NCBI GenBank assembly: GCA_020746875.1
Contig: JAGTJL010000035.1
Location: 124,001 to 188,000, forward strand
Reading direction: 5' to 3'
DNA length: 64,000 nt
Origin: Rhexocercosporidium sp. MPI-PUGE-AT-0058
Lineage: Eukaryota; Ascomycota; Leotiomycetes; Helotiales
Below the pieces are notes generated by a model. The model saw only the letters and a program-made list of their open reading frames with translations. It did not search any database and was not told the origin of the DNA. Made by a program: the position numbers and the translations under genes. Positions 45,566 to 58,500 of this stretch are shown in pieces; the first letter of the stretch is position 1; each line of letters starts with the position of its first letter.

Positions 45566-46781
45566 TCAAGAAACACATGCCGCACCAACAATAGCATCCA
45601 GGGCTGAGGATTGAGTCTGGATACTCGCAGTTCCTTTTGGCCCACTCCATACCAAGCCCAGTTGATTGTCAACTTGGTCGTACGCCCAGATGGAATCGGC
45701 GTTCTTCGTGAGGAAATCGACATAGATGACCCTTGTCGCATCAGGTAGGACCACCGCACGGTTCACTAGGAACTGGATACCACGCCCAAAGACACCTTTG
45801 AATTGCTCAGTATCCGAGTTGCAGCCACGATCACAAGGATCTGTGAGAATTCCATCTGAATTCGTGAGGTTTTTCATGGCTGCGAGAGCAATAGTGTTCG
45901 CAAGCTCATTATATTTCGCATCGCCAGTCGACCAGGTGAGTTCGGCGAGGCCAGAAAGAAGAATTCCTTGGTTGTAGGAGAAGACGAGGTTGCCGTCGTT
46001 CTTACAGGTAGAGAGGACGAGGCCGTTGTTGATTACATTATCGGAGTTGATGAGGCCAGAGTTGACGAACCATTCATAGGCTTTGATTGCTTCGTTGAAG
46101 TAGTAGCCGCCTGAAGGGTTGTTGGGGCGGCGGTTGGCGAGTTTGGCTGCTGCAGAGAGGTAGAGTTCGTTCTCCACTGCGCCGACTGCGGTATGTGCTT
46201 TATCCCACCTGGAAAGAAGTTAGATCGCAGAAGTCATGGTATTGGAGAAGAACCTACCAAAGTCCTCCACAAGGGCTCTGTCCCCAAGCATTCTTGGAAT
46301 CTTCGAAAATGGCAGCTGCTTTGTCCAAGTACTTCTGATCATTTGTGACGTCGTAGACTTGAATCCAAGCTAGGACCCACCACAACTCATCATCGTAGAA
46401 ACCGTTGATAAAACCAGGAAATGTGCGCTCGGCGACAGCGAATGTGGTTGTGAAGACTTGATCCGTAATCCCCTTGGCCATATCCGGAAAGTATTCATGG
46501 AAATTTGCCAACATGGTGACGACATTTGCACTTGGCCACCAGGCCTCTTGCCAAAGGCCTGTAGCTGCGTTGTACCAAGTCATCATTTGGTTGATTCCTG
46601 CCACCGCATACGCGACATATTCGGTTTTGGTTGCTCGTGTACCGAGACTCTCGCTGTTGAGGCGACGCTCACCAATCTGAGCGTAATGGGGTTCGGGTAA
46701 AGACTGGGGAGCCGGAAGAGCATTTGACACAGTGAACGTGGTAGCTGCAGAGAGCAAAATAAAAAGATTGGAAGGTAACAT
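45566..46781 (-). CDS. Secreted GH76 alpha-1,6-mannanase-like protein
   Basis: Exon 1 46781-46258 and exon 2 46208-45566, intron 49 bp; 388 aa. Start MLPSNLFILLSAATTFTVSNA gives a clean signal peptide. GH76 landmarks: MTWYNAATGLWQEAWWPSAN, NGFYDDELWWVLAWIQVYD (the paired acidic residues of the active site), CGGLWWDKAHTAVGAVENEL (joined across the intron), LSTCKNDGNLVFSYNQGIL and TEQFKGVFGRGIQFLV. The family cuts alpha-1,6-mannan; fungal Dfg5/Dcw1 members also help link GPI proteins to the wall. No C-terminal GPI signal is visible here, so a free secreted enzyme is likelier. A CACGTG lies 10 bp upstream of the ATG. Confidence 0.9.
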
Positions 46782-48027
46782 GACCAAAGCACGTGATGAT
46801 ATATACTGCACAGCAAAAAAAGAACGAATGAATGTGGTGGTAGGATAGCCTTCAAACCTCCTACGCCACGGATCAGCAGCCATAGAGGACTTTATACAAC
46901 GTATTCTCCATGCCCAGCAGCCAGCGACTGTGCCAACGACATGGCATTGTTTGTGGGAAATAATTGCGCTGGCATGGCCCCCTATGAGCTCAGGGGGAGT
47001 ACCTCAATCCCCAACATGGAATTGTAATGGGCCCAAAATAACCAGATTGTTCAGTTTCGCATTGTTCGAAAGGCTGAGCGCCCAAGAAACGAGGCGCCAT
47101 CACACGTCAACTGCCATCATCCCAGGTTGGAAACAAGGTCTGCCGCATAAAGTTCATCTCGAGTTAGCCCTTGGCGGGGCGGTTTCCATATCGGCAGCCC
47201 GCCGGTTGGATATGACCGCGTTTCTAGACCATCAAGGACAGATCCTTAATCTGAGATTGTGTCCAAAAGAAGAAGGGGATTGCTTGATCGACCTGACCCC
47301 TGAAGAGATCCGCTGCGGCTCCTTCTGGTCTCCGAGCTCAGTCGACGTCAACGATCTTGGCAAACGTAAAGTCGACATCTCGAGTTTCTCCCAGCATCTC
47401 GTCATGAAATCAAGAAACCTAATACATAGATGCAGTCTCCAAGGACATCTTATCGATTCAATCGCTCTTGGCAATTCCAACTAGAGGTTCCAACTAGAAA
47501 AATACATATCAGCCTAGTTCCACCTATAGGAGTCGGTACCACTCTGCACTGCCCTGGCACATGAAACGCCGTAGCGAAGGGGTGGATGAACATGCCGTGA
47601 TTCTTCCTCCTTCGTGGTTGGCAGTTATATTTGGCACATCATGCAGAAGCAACAACATCGGAAATGGGAGGTGCGAAGGATAATTGTCGACATCGACGAA
47701 AATGATGAAGATGGTGCTTGGAGATGGTTGTGAAGAGATGAGGTGAGGTTGAAATTGGATCCTTATCGCTGGCCTTCTTATCGAGCCTCGCGTAAATTTT
47801 CATCGGGTGGATATCGATAATGATGATCAAGGCACATCCACGACTAGCACATCCCACTTTTGTAATTTAGGATTGATTTTCTAGCTTGGTCATATTTGTG
47901 TTACCTCGTCGAGATACGTCTAGTGTAGTGTCAAATTCCACGCAATTAATTGCAAACTAGGTCTCCCATCGTCCACATTTGTTGAACCATCCCGTCCTGT
48001 GCGCTGAGTCTCCCGACTCATTTCACA
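46782..48027. other. Intergenic region between divergent genes
   Basis: A plus-strand open frame of up to 184 codons (46930-47484; LELALGGAVSISAARRLDMT, CLIDLTPEEIRCGSFWSP) has no known domain and a late first ATG at about 46984. It could be an unrecognised gene but I do not call it. The rest holds promoters of the GH76 and P5CR genes. Confidence 0.35.
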
Positions 48028-48978
48028 ATGGCAACAAATGGCTTCATCCCAAAGACGGGCTTGACTCTCGGGGTCATTGGATGTGGTAAGTTCTTCAAGA
48101 CTGCCTAGTTCAACGTGTAATGTCTTACGCCTCCAGGAAACATGGCCGGAGCAATCCTCTCAGGGGTCATGGACTCTTGCGCCAAGACACAGGAATCAGG
48201 AGAAGAGCCCAGAATTGCACGCTTCATCGCGACAGTAAACAGTGAAGGATCAGCAAAGAGAGCGAAGAACCGCTTCGCCAAATATTCAGACCGTTTTGAA
48301 GTCGTCCAAGGCGAAAACGTTACGGCAATGAAAGAAGCGGATGTCGTGATCCTGGGATTCAAGCCTTACATGATCGACCTAGTACTGCGAGTCGAGGGTG
48401 TACGAGAAGCTCTGGCTGGAAAGCTAGTCATCAGCGTACTAGCTGGGTCGCCCGTTGAGAAGCTGCATTCTGCAATCTTCCGAAATGGTCCAAAGACAGA
48501 GGAGGAGAGGCCATTCTTCATCAAGCGAGCAATGATGAACATGGCGGCGGAATACGGAGAGTCGATGACGGTCCTCGAAACAAACCCAGATATCCCAAAA
48601 GAATATGAAGATCTCACCGAATGGATGTTTAGTCAATTAGGGAAGATAGCTCCAGTAGCGCCCGAGCTGTACGATGTCGCTGGAGTGATGGCGGGTGCTT
48701 CAGGTGCACTGCTGTCAATAGCCTTCGATGGGATGTTGGATGGAGCTGTCAGTCAGGGTATGAAGCGGGCAGATGCAAATAAGATCTTGACGCAGTCTCT
48801 GATCTCGTTGGTGACTTTACTACAGCATGAACATCCCGCGGTTTTGAGGGAGAAGTTTTCCAGTCCGAAGGGGACGACGATTGCGGGGTTGCTGAGTTTG
48901 GAGGAGGATAGAGCTAGATATGCGTATAGCAAAGCCACGATCGCGAGTTCGGAACGGAGTAAGGAGATCGGAAAATAG
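48028..48978 (+). CDS. Pyrroline-5-carboxylate reductase
   Basis: Exon 1 48028-48085 and exon 2 48137-48978, intron 51 bp; 299 aa. The N-terminal dinucleotide-binding motif GVIGCGNMAGA is rebuilt across the intron. Next come the Rossmann-fold block ADVVILGFKPYMIDLVL, the LVISVLAGSP strand, MMNMAAEYGESMTVL, and the C-terminal helical signature GVMAGASGALLSIAFDGMLDGAVSQG, HPAVLREKFSSPKGTTIAGL. The enzyme makes proline from pyrroline-5-carboxylate with NAD(P)H, the last step of proline synthesis, in the cytosol of fungi (yeast Pro3). Length matches the family. Confidence 0.95.
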
Positions 48979-49770
48979 ACTTAGAGTCAAAATTATGGGT
49001 AGATTCTGATCTGTGAGATGGTCATCAACAATGTGGCAATATCACGTCTTTTGAGAAGTGGACCCTGACATGGGCGGAACAGTGTGTCATTGTGCATGCC
49101 TCCACAACAAAATTGTCTATGTTAGGGCGCCTTTGCTACTATGACTGAGCTATTTCATCTATCAGTTTATGTTGGGATGGCGGCTTATGTAGCAAGAATG
49201 ACCGACTTGTGATTCGATTCCACGATGTCTGGACCAATAATTACTGCATTAGTGCTGTTCGACCCTGCAGCAATAATTACCCAACTTCCCCAAAAGCACG
49301 ACTACCTATCACTTTTAAATGCAGACGCACCCGAATCCACACCAGAACAGCCCTTCGCGGCATTTTGTGGAATAGGTGCTGGGTCACCCGTACCATGACG
49401 GTCACGACAAGGCGGCATGAGCCTTTGTGTGCTGCACCTAATGTACCTGTCGAGGCTAGATCCTATGTGCCAAGAATGCCACGCTTCTGTCGATATTTGC
49501 AGGCCATTTTAGACGAGCAGAGGCAGGGTGCCACTTGGAGTTTGCCGGAGAATGAAAAGATCGGAGATCCGAACCTGCATTGGCCTGCATGTGTATCATA
49601 CCCTCCAGACAGCTATTCCGCGCCACTCCTTATATCGAACCAAGTCGGGATACGAACCAGGGACCTACTCTCCATCCATCCCCAATATACGATCACCGAC
49701 TGCTGGATGATCCATTTCGGTTATTGTGCTTGACCGTCCAGGAAGCGAGGATAAACTGATTCACGCCACT
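48979..49770. other. Intergenic region
   Basis: The 3' flank of the P5CR gene and remains near the HET pseudogene. A 174-codon open frame at 49209-49733 has no recognisable domain. Confidence 0.45.
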
Positions 49771-51599
49771 CTAGAAACGCATCTCGACGATGACAATCCC
49801 GAATGTGAGGCCTTTTCTTATGCCTGGAGAAGCGAGGATGGCGATAGCTCGAGAGTCCATCCAGTTTAAGTCATTGAGAGCAACATCATCTAAACCAAGT
49901 CGGCTCACATGAAGAGTAGCGGTGGTGGTGTGGAGCTGTAGGTGGCCCGAATTGCTGCTCAATATCTTGGAAATGTTCGGGACTGGCTGCAAGTTTTCTG
50001 AGAACAACCTGGTGCATTCGATCGTTTTGTGATTTATCTGTGTCACCCTGCCTTTGACGTTGCTAGCATAGAAGATAAGAGGAGAAAGCATTGCTCGTTC
50101 CCAACTTTGATTGAGCCAGCTAAGCCATGGGTGACCAGGACTTCCATGCCATGCTATCCAACTCCAGCTTGGAAGCTTCACTGGATGAGCTGTCACCCAC
50201 TCTGATTGCAAAAGGCATTTTTCCACTTTCAAACACCTCGAAGCTACCAGCATAGTGCCTCCTGAAAGCGCGCAACGGGCAATCCCCAGTGGAACTCTGC
50301 AGTTCCAATAGTCGATAACGCCTGGCATAGCCCCGAAAATGCGCCGAGAATGTCAGATTGGAATGCCAGGTGTCGCTCGCGGTTTGCGTTGACGGAGTCC
50401 CGGTCAAGATCGCTGTAGTTGACTGGCGTCATACTACTGCGTCTGCTCGAATTCAACTGACCGGTCTCAACGCCCAGCATGGAGACGGCGGACATCGCCG
50501 GTCCAGAGTGAAACGGGTTGTCTGGAATACAACGGAATAGACATCTTCAAGCACCCCTTCCTCTGACCAAGTGGCATTCCAACAGCTCCAATATACTTGT
50601 CGATCTGTGAAAATCAACAGTTTCTTGGAGAGGAGCCCCTATTGCATAGCCCATGCTCTGGTGAAACACCGAATTGCTGATAACTTTGTAGTAGTCGGTC
50701 CCCGCGATGACCTCTAGCAATGTTTTTTCCTCCACTTGAATGATGGTTGGGGATGTTCGGTTTCCATGAGCCAACCCCTGGAAGTCCTCAATTGGCGTTA
50801 TCGCCCGATCCAGCCATGACTGTGAAGGCTGCTAGGGAATATACGAGTCCCGTTTGTGCCAGTTGAGCTTCTTAAGAGGTGGGGTCGTCTTGCACAATGC
50901 AAAGAGCATCAACCCATAGATATCTTTCTCCAACGCCTCTTACCACTTCAGTCGCATCCTTAATTGCTGCCAGTAAATGTAACGACCTCAGCCTATCGGT
51001 TCGTCTAAAATCTACAGAGTTATGTCGCAAATGCTTCTCTATCGATGCTTTCCCCAACAGTAGCTGAGAGCTGCATATCGGCATGGAATTGGAGCATCAT
51101 CAACACACATCTGCTCCACGTCTACGACTAGAAAAGACTTTATTTCCCTTGCAAATATGCCTGGGAATATCGAGTCGCTACAGCTATTCTTATGTGTCTT
51201 TTGGTGCATATCTCCACATAGTTTGATCCAACCTGCCACAAGCGTCAGGTTAACGTTGGGCCCAACAACACGTCCACCAAGCCTATTCTTCTGCGTCTTG
51301 GCCATCTCAATATCCATATCCGCAGTCACCTCGTCAGCAACCGGAATCGGGAAGTTGCAATTCTGCAATTCCAAAATGCGACGAGATTGCTTCTGGCCAA
51401 TTTCTATCTGATACGAATCCATAGGAACGAAAGCCATCATAGCTTTTGGCGTCGCGGAAACCACCAAGCGAAACGTTTCGTGATTGACTCCGCTCGATCT
51501 GTTTCTGAGCAGAAACGCGCCGTGAAGATCTTGATCTCTTCGTCGTCTCGGACATCGTTTCTCGCCATGTGCTTTGCGATCAGGCTGCAGAGGACACAT
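49771..51599 (-). pseudogene. HET domain gene, heavily frameshifted
   Basis: HET family blocks appear in order on the minus strand but in different frames: LVVDVEQMCVDDAPIPCRYA and ALSYCWG (about 51140-51060); DATEVVRGVGERYLWVDALC and IVQDDP (about 50960-50880); LLSKKLLIFTDRQVYWSCWN (about 50640-50580); FSGLCQALSTIGTAEFHWGL then PVARF (about 50345-50270); and LPSWSWIAWHG (about 50170). At least four frame changes and several stops separate them, with no splice sites that would restore reading. The gene once encoded a roughly 600-residue incompatibility protein with the late WSW-type motif. It sits next to the divergent NLR-like pair. Confidence 0.8.
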
Positions 51600-52358
51600 G
51601 TCTTTCTATTGCCGAGGATTTCTTAGGGTTTGTAGGTTTCACTCCCTGGGAGCAGTTTCTCCCTCAGCGAAGATCATCCTGTTTTTTCTGGAGGTAAAAG
51701 TTATAAGTGTGTACCCCTGGAGAGAAGTCTTCGTTGAATAGTTTCCACTGCCTCCTCCATTGAGTTGGCGATGTTTCTTCTTGATCTAGAACTCGGGACT
51801 TTACGTGTTCTGGATTGTTCTCTAGTCTTGGGACTGTCTTTCTCTTCTAGCTCTGCGGTCATGTAAGGTGGTATTGCATTTCAGTCTCGGTAGGGTGTGA
51901 AGTCAAGCGAGAGCCATGTTTGGGTAACGAATCCGATGTCACACACAACTCTCAACAATGAAGTTGGGCATTAAATAGTGTGAAACGTCGAGCAATATTC
52001 CAGTGTTTCTATGGAACAAAAAGTTACGGTTAAAGGCGACAGATCTTCGAATAACATTTGATACAGCCAATCTCAACCGCGAGGCGCTGAGGGTTGACAA
52101 TTAAGCGAATAGGACATCGCCATGCCTTCAGGGTATCTGATAGGCCGATATCCATGGTGTGAATGCAGATTTTTGGATACTAGCCAATCAAAGTACCTTG
52201 CATGAAATGTGCTGGCCTTGCTTTGTTTTTGGAGGTTGAGAAATTGGGCGGTCATGAAAGGGGAGTGTGGACGAGGTGAGGTCAAAGGATTTTTGGAGCA
52301 TCGTCATAGGTTAGAAAAACTGTTTACAAACTAGCGTTCTGAACAAATTATCGACTAC
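51600..52358. other. Intergenic region
   Basis: Between the HET pseudogene and the 3' end of the NB-ARC gene. I looked here for a lost repeat domain of the NB-ARC protein on the minus strand and saw none. Confidence 0.5.
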
Positions 52359-55194
52359 CTAATACACTGGTTTCTCCCCTTTTCTGTACCACATCAAGGT
52401 ATCTTCAGGTCCGCTAAAATGACTGAGCTCGATCCCGAAATTCTCACACACGACTACACAATGTCTGATATGAGGCAAGAAACTTTTCAAAGCTCTCTCT
52501 CTCACTTCCTCCCGCATAGCGCCATCAATCGTCCGATGAGAAATGAGCAAAACCTGCCTCACAGCTCGCAGCCTCATTTCTTGACCCATGGCATGCCTCG
52601 CACACTCCAGCCAAAGTGGATGAAAACGGAAGGGTTTCGAAGTGTGCAATCTCTCACCAAACGACACAGCTTCCAAGTCCGCAAAAGCCTCTGACAGTTT
52701 CGGTCCACAGTTTGACAGCAATTCATGATTGGGAAACTCTAAGGCGTCGACCACACATTGTCTTTTGTAGAAGAAATCTCGGTAGTCGACTAAGGCTGTA
52801 TCGGTCTCGAGGATGCTAAGGAATTGCATTAATGTCCAGGCGAGACTGTCGGGATTGGGAAGTCGGTTTCGTGATACGTAGAAAGTATCCATGATGGAGG
52901 GCGCGTGGGGTTTGTACTCCAGGAAGCTCGCTCTCGTTTCGTATTCTGGGTTTTCGAGTATTGAGAGGAAAGTCTGGGCTGGCGAGTCCACCGGCTCTTG
53001 GGATATTACTCGAATGATGTATCTGATGGCATGGGAAGCTGCGAGTGGATGGCCATGGACTGCTTTGGCAATTGCTCGGAGAACTTCGCGATTGTAAAGC
53101 TCGCCGTCTTGCTCGTAGTCACTCTGTCTGACAGTGGCTTCCATGATGTCGATGATGTCGTCGGTTTGCATGGACCATAGACGTAGATGCCGACATTCTC
53201 TGTCAACCTCTTCTCTTAGAGTCGGACTTCGGGTTGAAAAGACCACCGTTTTGGCACCCTGAGGTATTGCTGACAAAATATCTTCGGGGTCTGCAAGTCC
53301 GTCCAGGTCATCTAGCATGACCAAGGTTTCAGAGTTCTCAGGTTGAGAAAGCCAGTCTTTGAACATCTCAATTCGTTCCTCAGCTGGCATTCGACTCCAG
53401 ATGTCTCTCGTGTCCCTTCCTTGGTACTTGCGCAGCAGTACCTCTGGACCAATGTGCATTGCGACGTGTAAGTACGCCTCTTGTAGCATTTCTTTGTTGC
53501 TCGCTCGGAGGAAGAATATGTTTATCCTGTCAAGACGCTGGTACGCGACATCGAGCAACATCTCCGTTTTGCTACATTTTTGTCAGATTCCGCTAAGGTA
53601 ATGATCTGGAGGTCTTAAATAACCTACCCAATCCCACCTATTCCGGTGATCGCAACAGCTCCGCTATATTCTTGACATTGTGAAATGAGATTTCCAAGAT
53701 ATTCATGCTCCATCTGGCGGCCACGCAGCTTCGCCACCCTATTGGCAGGGCGAAGGCCCTTACCAGCATAGAAAGCTCTTCCCGCAGGATTCGGATATCT
53801 CTGTGCGGTGGGTGGGGGACGACCAGTCTGAGGCTGGGAGAAATCAGTATGGACGCAAAACCCCGAAGGGAGTCATACCTTTGGAGATATCGACCGGATG
53901 TTTTGCCCCTCCAATTCAGCTCTAAGGGCAGTAAGATGTTTCACCATAGTCCGATAGACCCCGCTGAATTTCGAGTTGACTTTGCAGATGCTGCGGTGGT
54001 CGGCTTCGGGTACAGAAACAGCGGAGACATTGCCAAAAGAGGCAGACATTTGAGTTATGATCTGTCATTTCATTTATTAGTGACCGAGCAAGGTAATTTT
54101 CTGAAGTCACCGGTGCCCATACCTGGCGATTCAGGCCTCTGATGCTTGTCCCCTGGTTCTCGTACAAACAATGGAACGCAAGTTTGGAGCTGACACTCTC
54201 AAATTCTTCACAATTGCTTGGTAGTTGGGGGTTGTAAAGGCGAAGAAGACTTGTGACTGAATTTGATCTCACTCCGTAGCTGAGTTCTGTGATGTCGAGG
54301 AGAAATTTGTTCCAAGACGCCTCTGTGGATCCGGATTGGGGAGTACTAAGGAATAGAACAGCAGATGTAGTAATGCTGTTGTTCTCAAAGGCTTGTGGAT
54401 AGTTTTTCAGTTGAATTATTGCCTGATGAAATGGCCATGGTCAGAGGTTTTGGTAGATGTTAAGTCAGGATCAAAATTGGATGTACTTCTCTCGCAATCA
54501 AACCGCCAATGGAATGGCCAATAATCAGCAGCGATCTTTTCTTCTCCTAGTCTCTGGTGAGCACTTAGGCCATATCTACTTGTGAGATTTGGTTACTTCA
54601 TCTGATGCCCGAACAGAGCACAGGTGCCGCAGAAGCTCATCAGCCCAACCTTTCAGCCCCCGAATCGTGTCTCGATATGACTTCTCTGGACTGTATCCAA
54701 ACGTCATAATACGTGAATTTTGAAAAGGTTGAGTTTGTGGCAGGAGATCTCTAAGCCACATGAGGTTCCCTGAAGACCATGTTTCGAAGGCATTCTCGTT
54801 CAACCCATGGATTGCACAAATGCTGTGTGATTGTCAGCCGACAATTTATTGCATGGTCCATGAATGGGAGAGCTAACTCAAGATCCGGGCTAGTCGGGCG
54901 ATGCAAGACTGTCACTCCTTCGAATGTATCATCAAATTTCCAGCCCAGTTCACGTGAGACTAAGGCAGCCTGTCGATGCTTAGATGAAGGTAATGTGATA
55001 GTCCCAACTTGAAGTGTCGCCTGGATGCAGAGCGATATCGGTGGGGTCCACTCCTTGGTAGACGCCGAAGAAGAGTGAGCTCCTCTCCTTCTCAAGCTGG
55101 CACTGAGCCTCGTTGCAAGAGCTGCGAATTCCTCGCGTGTTACAGTCAAGGGTATCTCGGTTGCTCTGACCGTCTTCGTCGTCTTAGCAACCAT
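52359..55194 (-). CDS. Alpha/beta-hydrolase plus NB-ARC STAND protein without repeat domain
   Basis: Seven exons: 55194-54878, 54822-54597, 54546-54487, 54422-54123, 54061-53879, 53833-53628 and 53571-52359. All introns (45-64 bp) are GT-AG and keep frame; 834 aa. Residues of about 100-350 form a lipase-like hydrolase domain (DICAIHGLNENAFETWSSG, LLIIGHSIGGLIAR with the nucleophile elbow GHSIGG, VLFLSTPQSGST). Next is NB-ARC: P-loop AITGIGGIGKTEMLLD, split by an intron between GG and K; Walker B TLVMLDDLDGL; sensor-like KTVVFSTRSPT. The protein stops about 300 residues after the sensor region, with no TPR, ankyrin or WD repeats. Fungal NLRs of this build govern incompatibility and possibly immunity, with the hydrolase as effector. 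A divergent neighbour carries an NLR-like C-terminal half. Confidence 0.85.
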
Positions 55195-55599
55195 GATTTG
55201 ACGAATGAAAACAGATAGGTAGAGGATCGAGAAGAACGTGAGAACACGTCCAAGACGAGATAAGGTTCACACCTACAGAATAAAATGGAAGCATCGTCAA
55301 GGAGGCTGGGCATAGGTGGGCGGTTATATTGTTCTAATCGATTGGTTGGACACCCGAGCAAATCATCATGCTTGGTGGCGCTTGAGGTGCATGTGCACAT
55401 CTCCAACCTCACCGAACGTTTTCCATGACCAGGCTGGACAACAAAAGACACATAGAAATATCGACAGTCTCGAGTATGTCAATTTATCTCAGTGCATCCT
55501 TGACAACGTCGATTTATCGTGACAATTTGATGTCTAGTCCTCTAAGTCACGGCCGGGCAGTACCAACACTTATCTGCATCACAACAGCGCAGTCTATCC
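55195..55599. promoter_or_regulatory. Bidirectional promoter between the NB-ARC gene and the helical/C2H2 gene
   Basis: Only 405 bp separate the two start codons (55194 minus, 55600 plus), so the genes probably share regulatory DNA. No TATA box stands out. Confidence 0.45.
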
Positions 55600-58500
55600 A
55601 TGGAGGGGCAAAAGAATGAAACCATTTCGTCAGTAATTATATTCTACTTCCGAGTGTACATGTACTTAACAAATAATGTAGAGTGCAGGATGAGCTCGAG
55701 CTCTTGGTGCTCGATGCAAATGTATTAGAGTTTTGTCGACTCCTAGCATACATCGAAAGTCCTGTTGTACCAAAGGCTCTTTTTGACCGAGCTTGCCGAC
55801 CTCGAGTGGTCTGGACGGAATCAGGAAAACTGGGTTCCGTGCCTCCTGATTATAGTAAAGTGCCTGACTGGCTGGTTCAGGTCTTCGACACAAGAGAACC
55901 ATTAGAAGTTGCTCCCCTGTTACAACAGGCTGTGGAAAAAGGTGCGCTTTCGATCACACAGCAAGATGGCTTCCTGGCGAGCATTTGCCTGGAGGAGAAG
56001 AGGCGAAACACGTTGCGGATCGAATCGTCCCAAGCGAGTTCCTTACGACACCTCTTCGATATCTTGGCCGTGGTTGTTCACGCCTTCCCCGAGACGCACG
56101 CCGAGTTGCTCTGGGAAGAGACAGAAGCGCAGGTGTGGGACGTGGTGGAGTCAACAATTCTTCCACTGCTTGCAGTATCTACTGTCGGAGACATTTTGGT
56201 ACATATCTTACCGGCTGATACGACAGGCCAAATCAATTTTCTCCAGGCGCTGTTAAGCTTTCTCTCACGCATAACCGCAATCATTGGGAAAGATATCTAC
56301 CCCTCGATCACGCAGCTCCACGAGGATCTTTTTGCGCATTTTCTGAAAGTTTCCTACGAGGCAGCGCCTCTGCTACGCGATGATATTTCCCGCTTCCTCT
56401 TCTACGCGCCAGCTGCCGTTCAATTGTCCAACATGCTCCATATGCAGAGCAACGAGCGATTGAACGCCATGCGAGTGCTCAGCAGAGACGCTTCTTTGCA
56501 TGGGCTCCACAAAGATATTGCAGGGGCGCTCTCCTGGACGCCACTGGCTCGCGGCAAGCCTTCCGCAATGGAGATTCTTGCCATGGGAATTTCTCATGGT
56601 GCTTCAACTGTTGTAGAATTATTCGGAATCTCTTTGCACAGTATGCCGCCTCAGGTCGTAGGTATTCTAGGGTTCCTCGCCGCAAAGCAACAGTCATTTG
56701 ATGTAGCTCGTAATATTCTCGAGTCCAGTATCGCAGATATTAAAGATCTTTATAGTGTCGTCTCCAAGGAAAATCTTCTCACTGGAATCGAGCTAGTCAA
56801 ATGCTATAACTTCTTGATGGACGAAATTGAAGGCGAAAAACTTGCGAGATCGCTCTGGTCTGAAGTGTTTGGCCTGGAAGGTGGGAAGATGAACATCACA
56901 TCGCTGTACCAAGCATATCTTGCCGTCGTTCTCGCCGACTCCCTCATTGGCCAGTCAAAATATGACGACGCGCAGCAAATCCTGCTGGAAATCTTACGGT
57001 GCAAAGATGTATCGAGCGAAGTGATCGTGTCGACCTCACTTCGGCTATTGAAAATGAGTAGAAGACAACGAGTACAAAGCCCGGGTTTCGATACTTGGCA
57101 CTTGCTGGAGAGCGCTGTGGGTTACATCGAGGATATTTCTGACGTCCTTAAGTATGAATGTGTCGACGAAGCAATGTGTCACATCTCAATACTGGATGAA
57201 GACCCCGCACAAATACCGCGAGCCGAAGCTGCGATAACAGCTCTGAGTCGGATATCTGTGAAACATTTCGCGGGATCAGAGACCTCCAAACAGAATCTCG
57301 TACGTCATATATGCGCTTTGCAACAATACAGAACCGGATTCAAACTTTTTTCCGTTACCGGACCTCAACTTCACTTCTCCCGACTTATCAGAGACGGATT
57401 TCCCTCAGCCTCGATCTCATTCATTGAGCGGATTGGTGCAGCGAATTGGAACAGGTTCAAAAGAGTGAAGGAATTGCCCCTCCGTACTGAGATCATCATG
57501 AATGAACCATGCCACGGTGATGGCAAAACCATTGCTGGAAGGTCAGACAGAACCTTTACAGATTCCGCACTTGGAAGCTCGCTCCAAACTGCATCGAAAA
57601 GAGCACGAACGCAGATCTCCTACCAGTCTGTAGGTTCCGCTATCGGAGGGAGCCTTGAAAATTTCCCACCTATGCCAGTCCCATCATCTAAAGGAAAGTC
57701 ATTCGAGTGTCCAATATGTTGCAAAAGACTGCGAGGAATTGTTAGTGCCGCGCAATGGGAGTAAGTCGTTATTATGTACATACGAAAATTTACACTAATG
57801 ACAACCAGGCATCATGTTTATGCCGATTTGCAACCATACGTATGCATCCTGGACGGGTGCTCGTCGAGGATGACCACCTTCGGCTCCCGGCTCGAATTTA
57901 CCAATCATATGTACGAACACCAATATTCAAATGAGTGGATCTGTAAAGCATGTCAGTTCAAACAGGAAGATCTCTCTGCCGTTGAACAGCATGTCGCCAA
58001 ATCACATCCGGAGTTGGAGGTGAAATCGACAGTCCTTTCCACGCATCTTCGCCGTGATATGGCTAAAGAACAATGTCCATTTTGTGGTAGCACTCCAGGG
58101 TATAGGTTCTTCGGTCATGTTTGTCGCCATCTTGAAGAAGTCGCTCTTTCTATTCTTCGCAAGGAGGTAGAATGGGATTCCGGTAGTGAAGAGGGTGAAA
58201 GTGACCCGGAGTTGTCTGAATCTTTCTGCGGACTGTGCAGAATCTCTGGTCACGACATCACAACTTGTTCAGAGCTGTCATATTCATCCCCAGACAAGAT
58301 CTACTTGGCTGTGACACAGCAAAGCGATTTAGAGAAAATAGTTCCCCTACAGTTCGGCTCATTCGACAGGGATGATATGCGAGGGAGAAATCTACCAGCC
58401 AGTGCCAATAACCCAGAATTCGGTGATTTAGATCACAATGGTCGGACCGTCGCCCCGATTCCAGATATATTGTCCATATTCTCGAATTCGAACTTTCGTG

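Noticed and set aside
46930..47484. Open frame of up to 184 codons on the plus strand
   Set aside because: It begins with GTG, has its first ATG late, and shows no known motif; possible but unsupported.
49209..49733. 174-codon open frame and a tRNA-like GGTTCGTATCC on the minus strand near 49650
   Set aside because: The frame has no domain and starts with GTG. The box lacks the invariant A58 of a tRNA T-loop and no A box or acceptor stem pairs with it.
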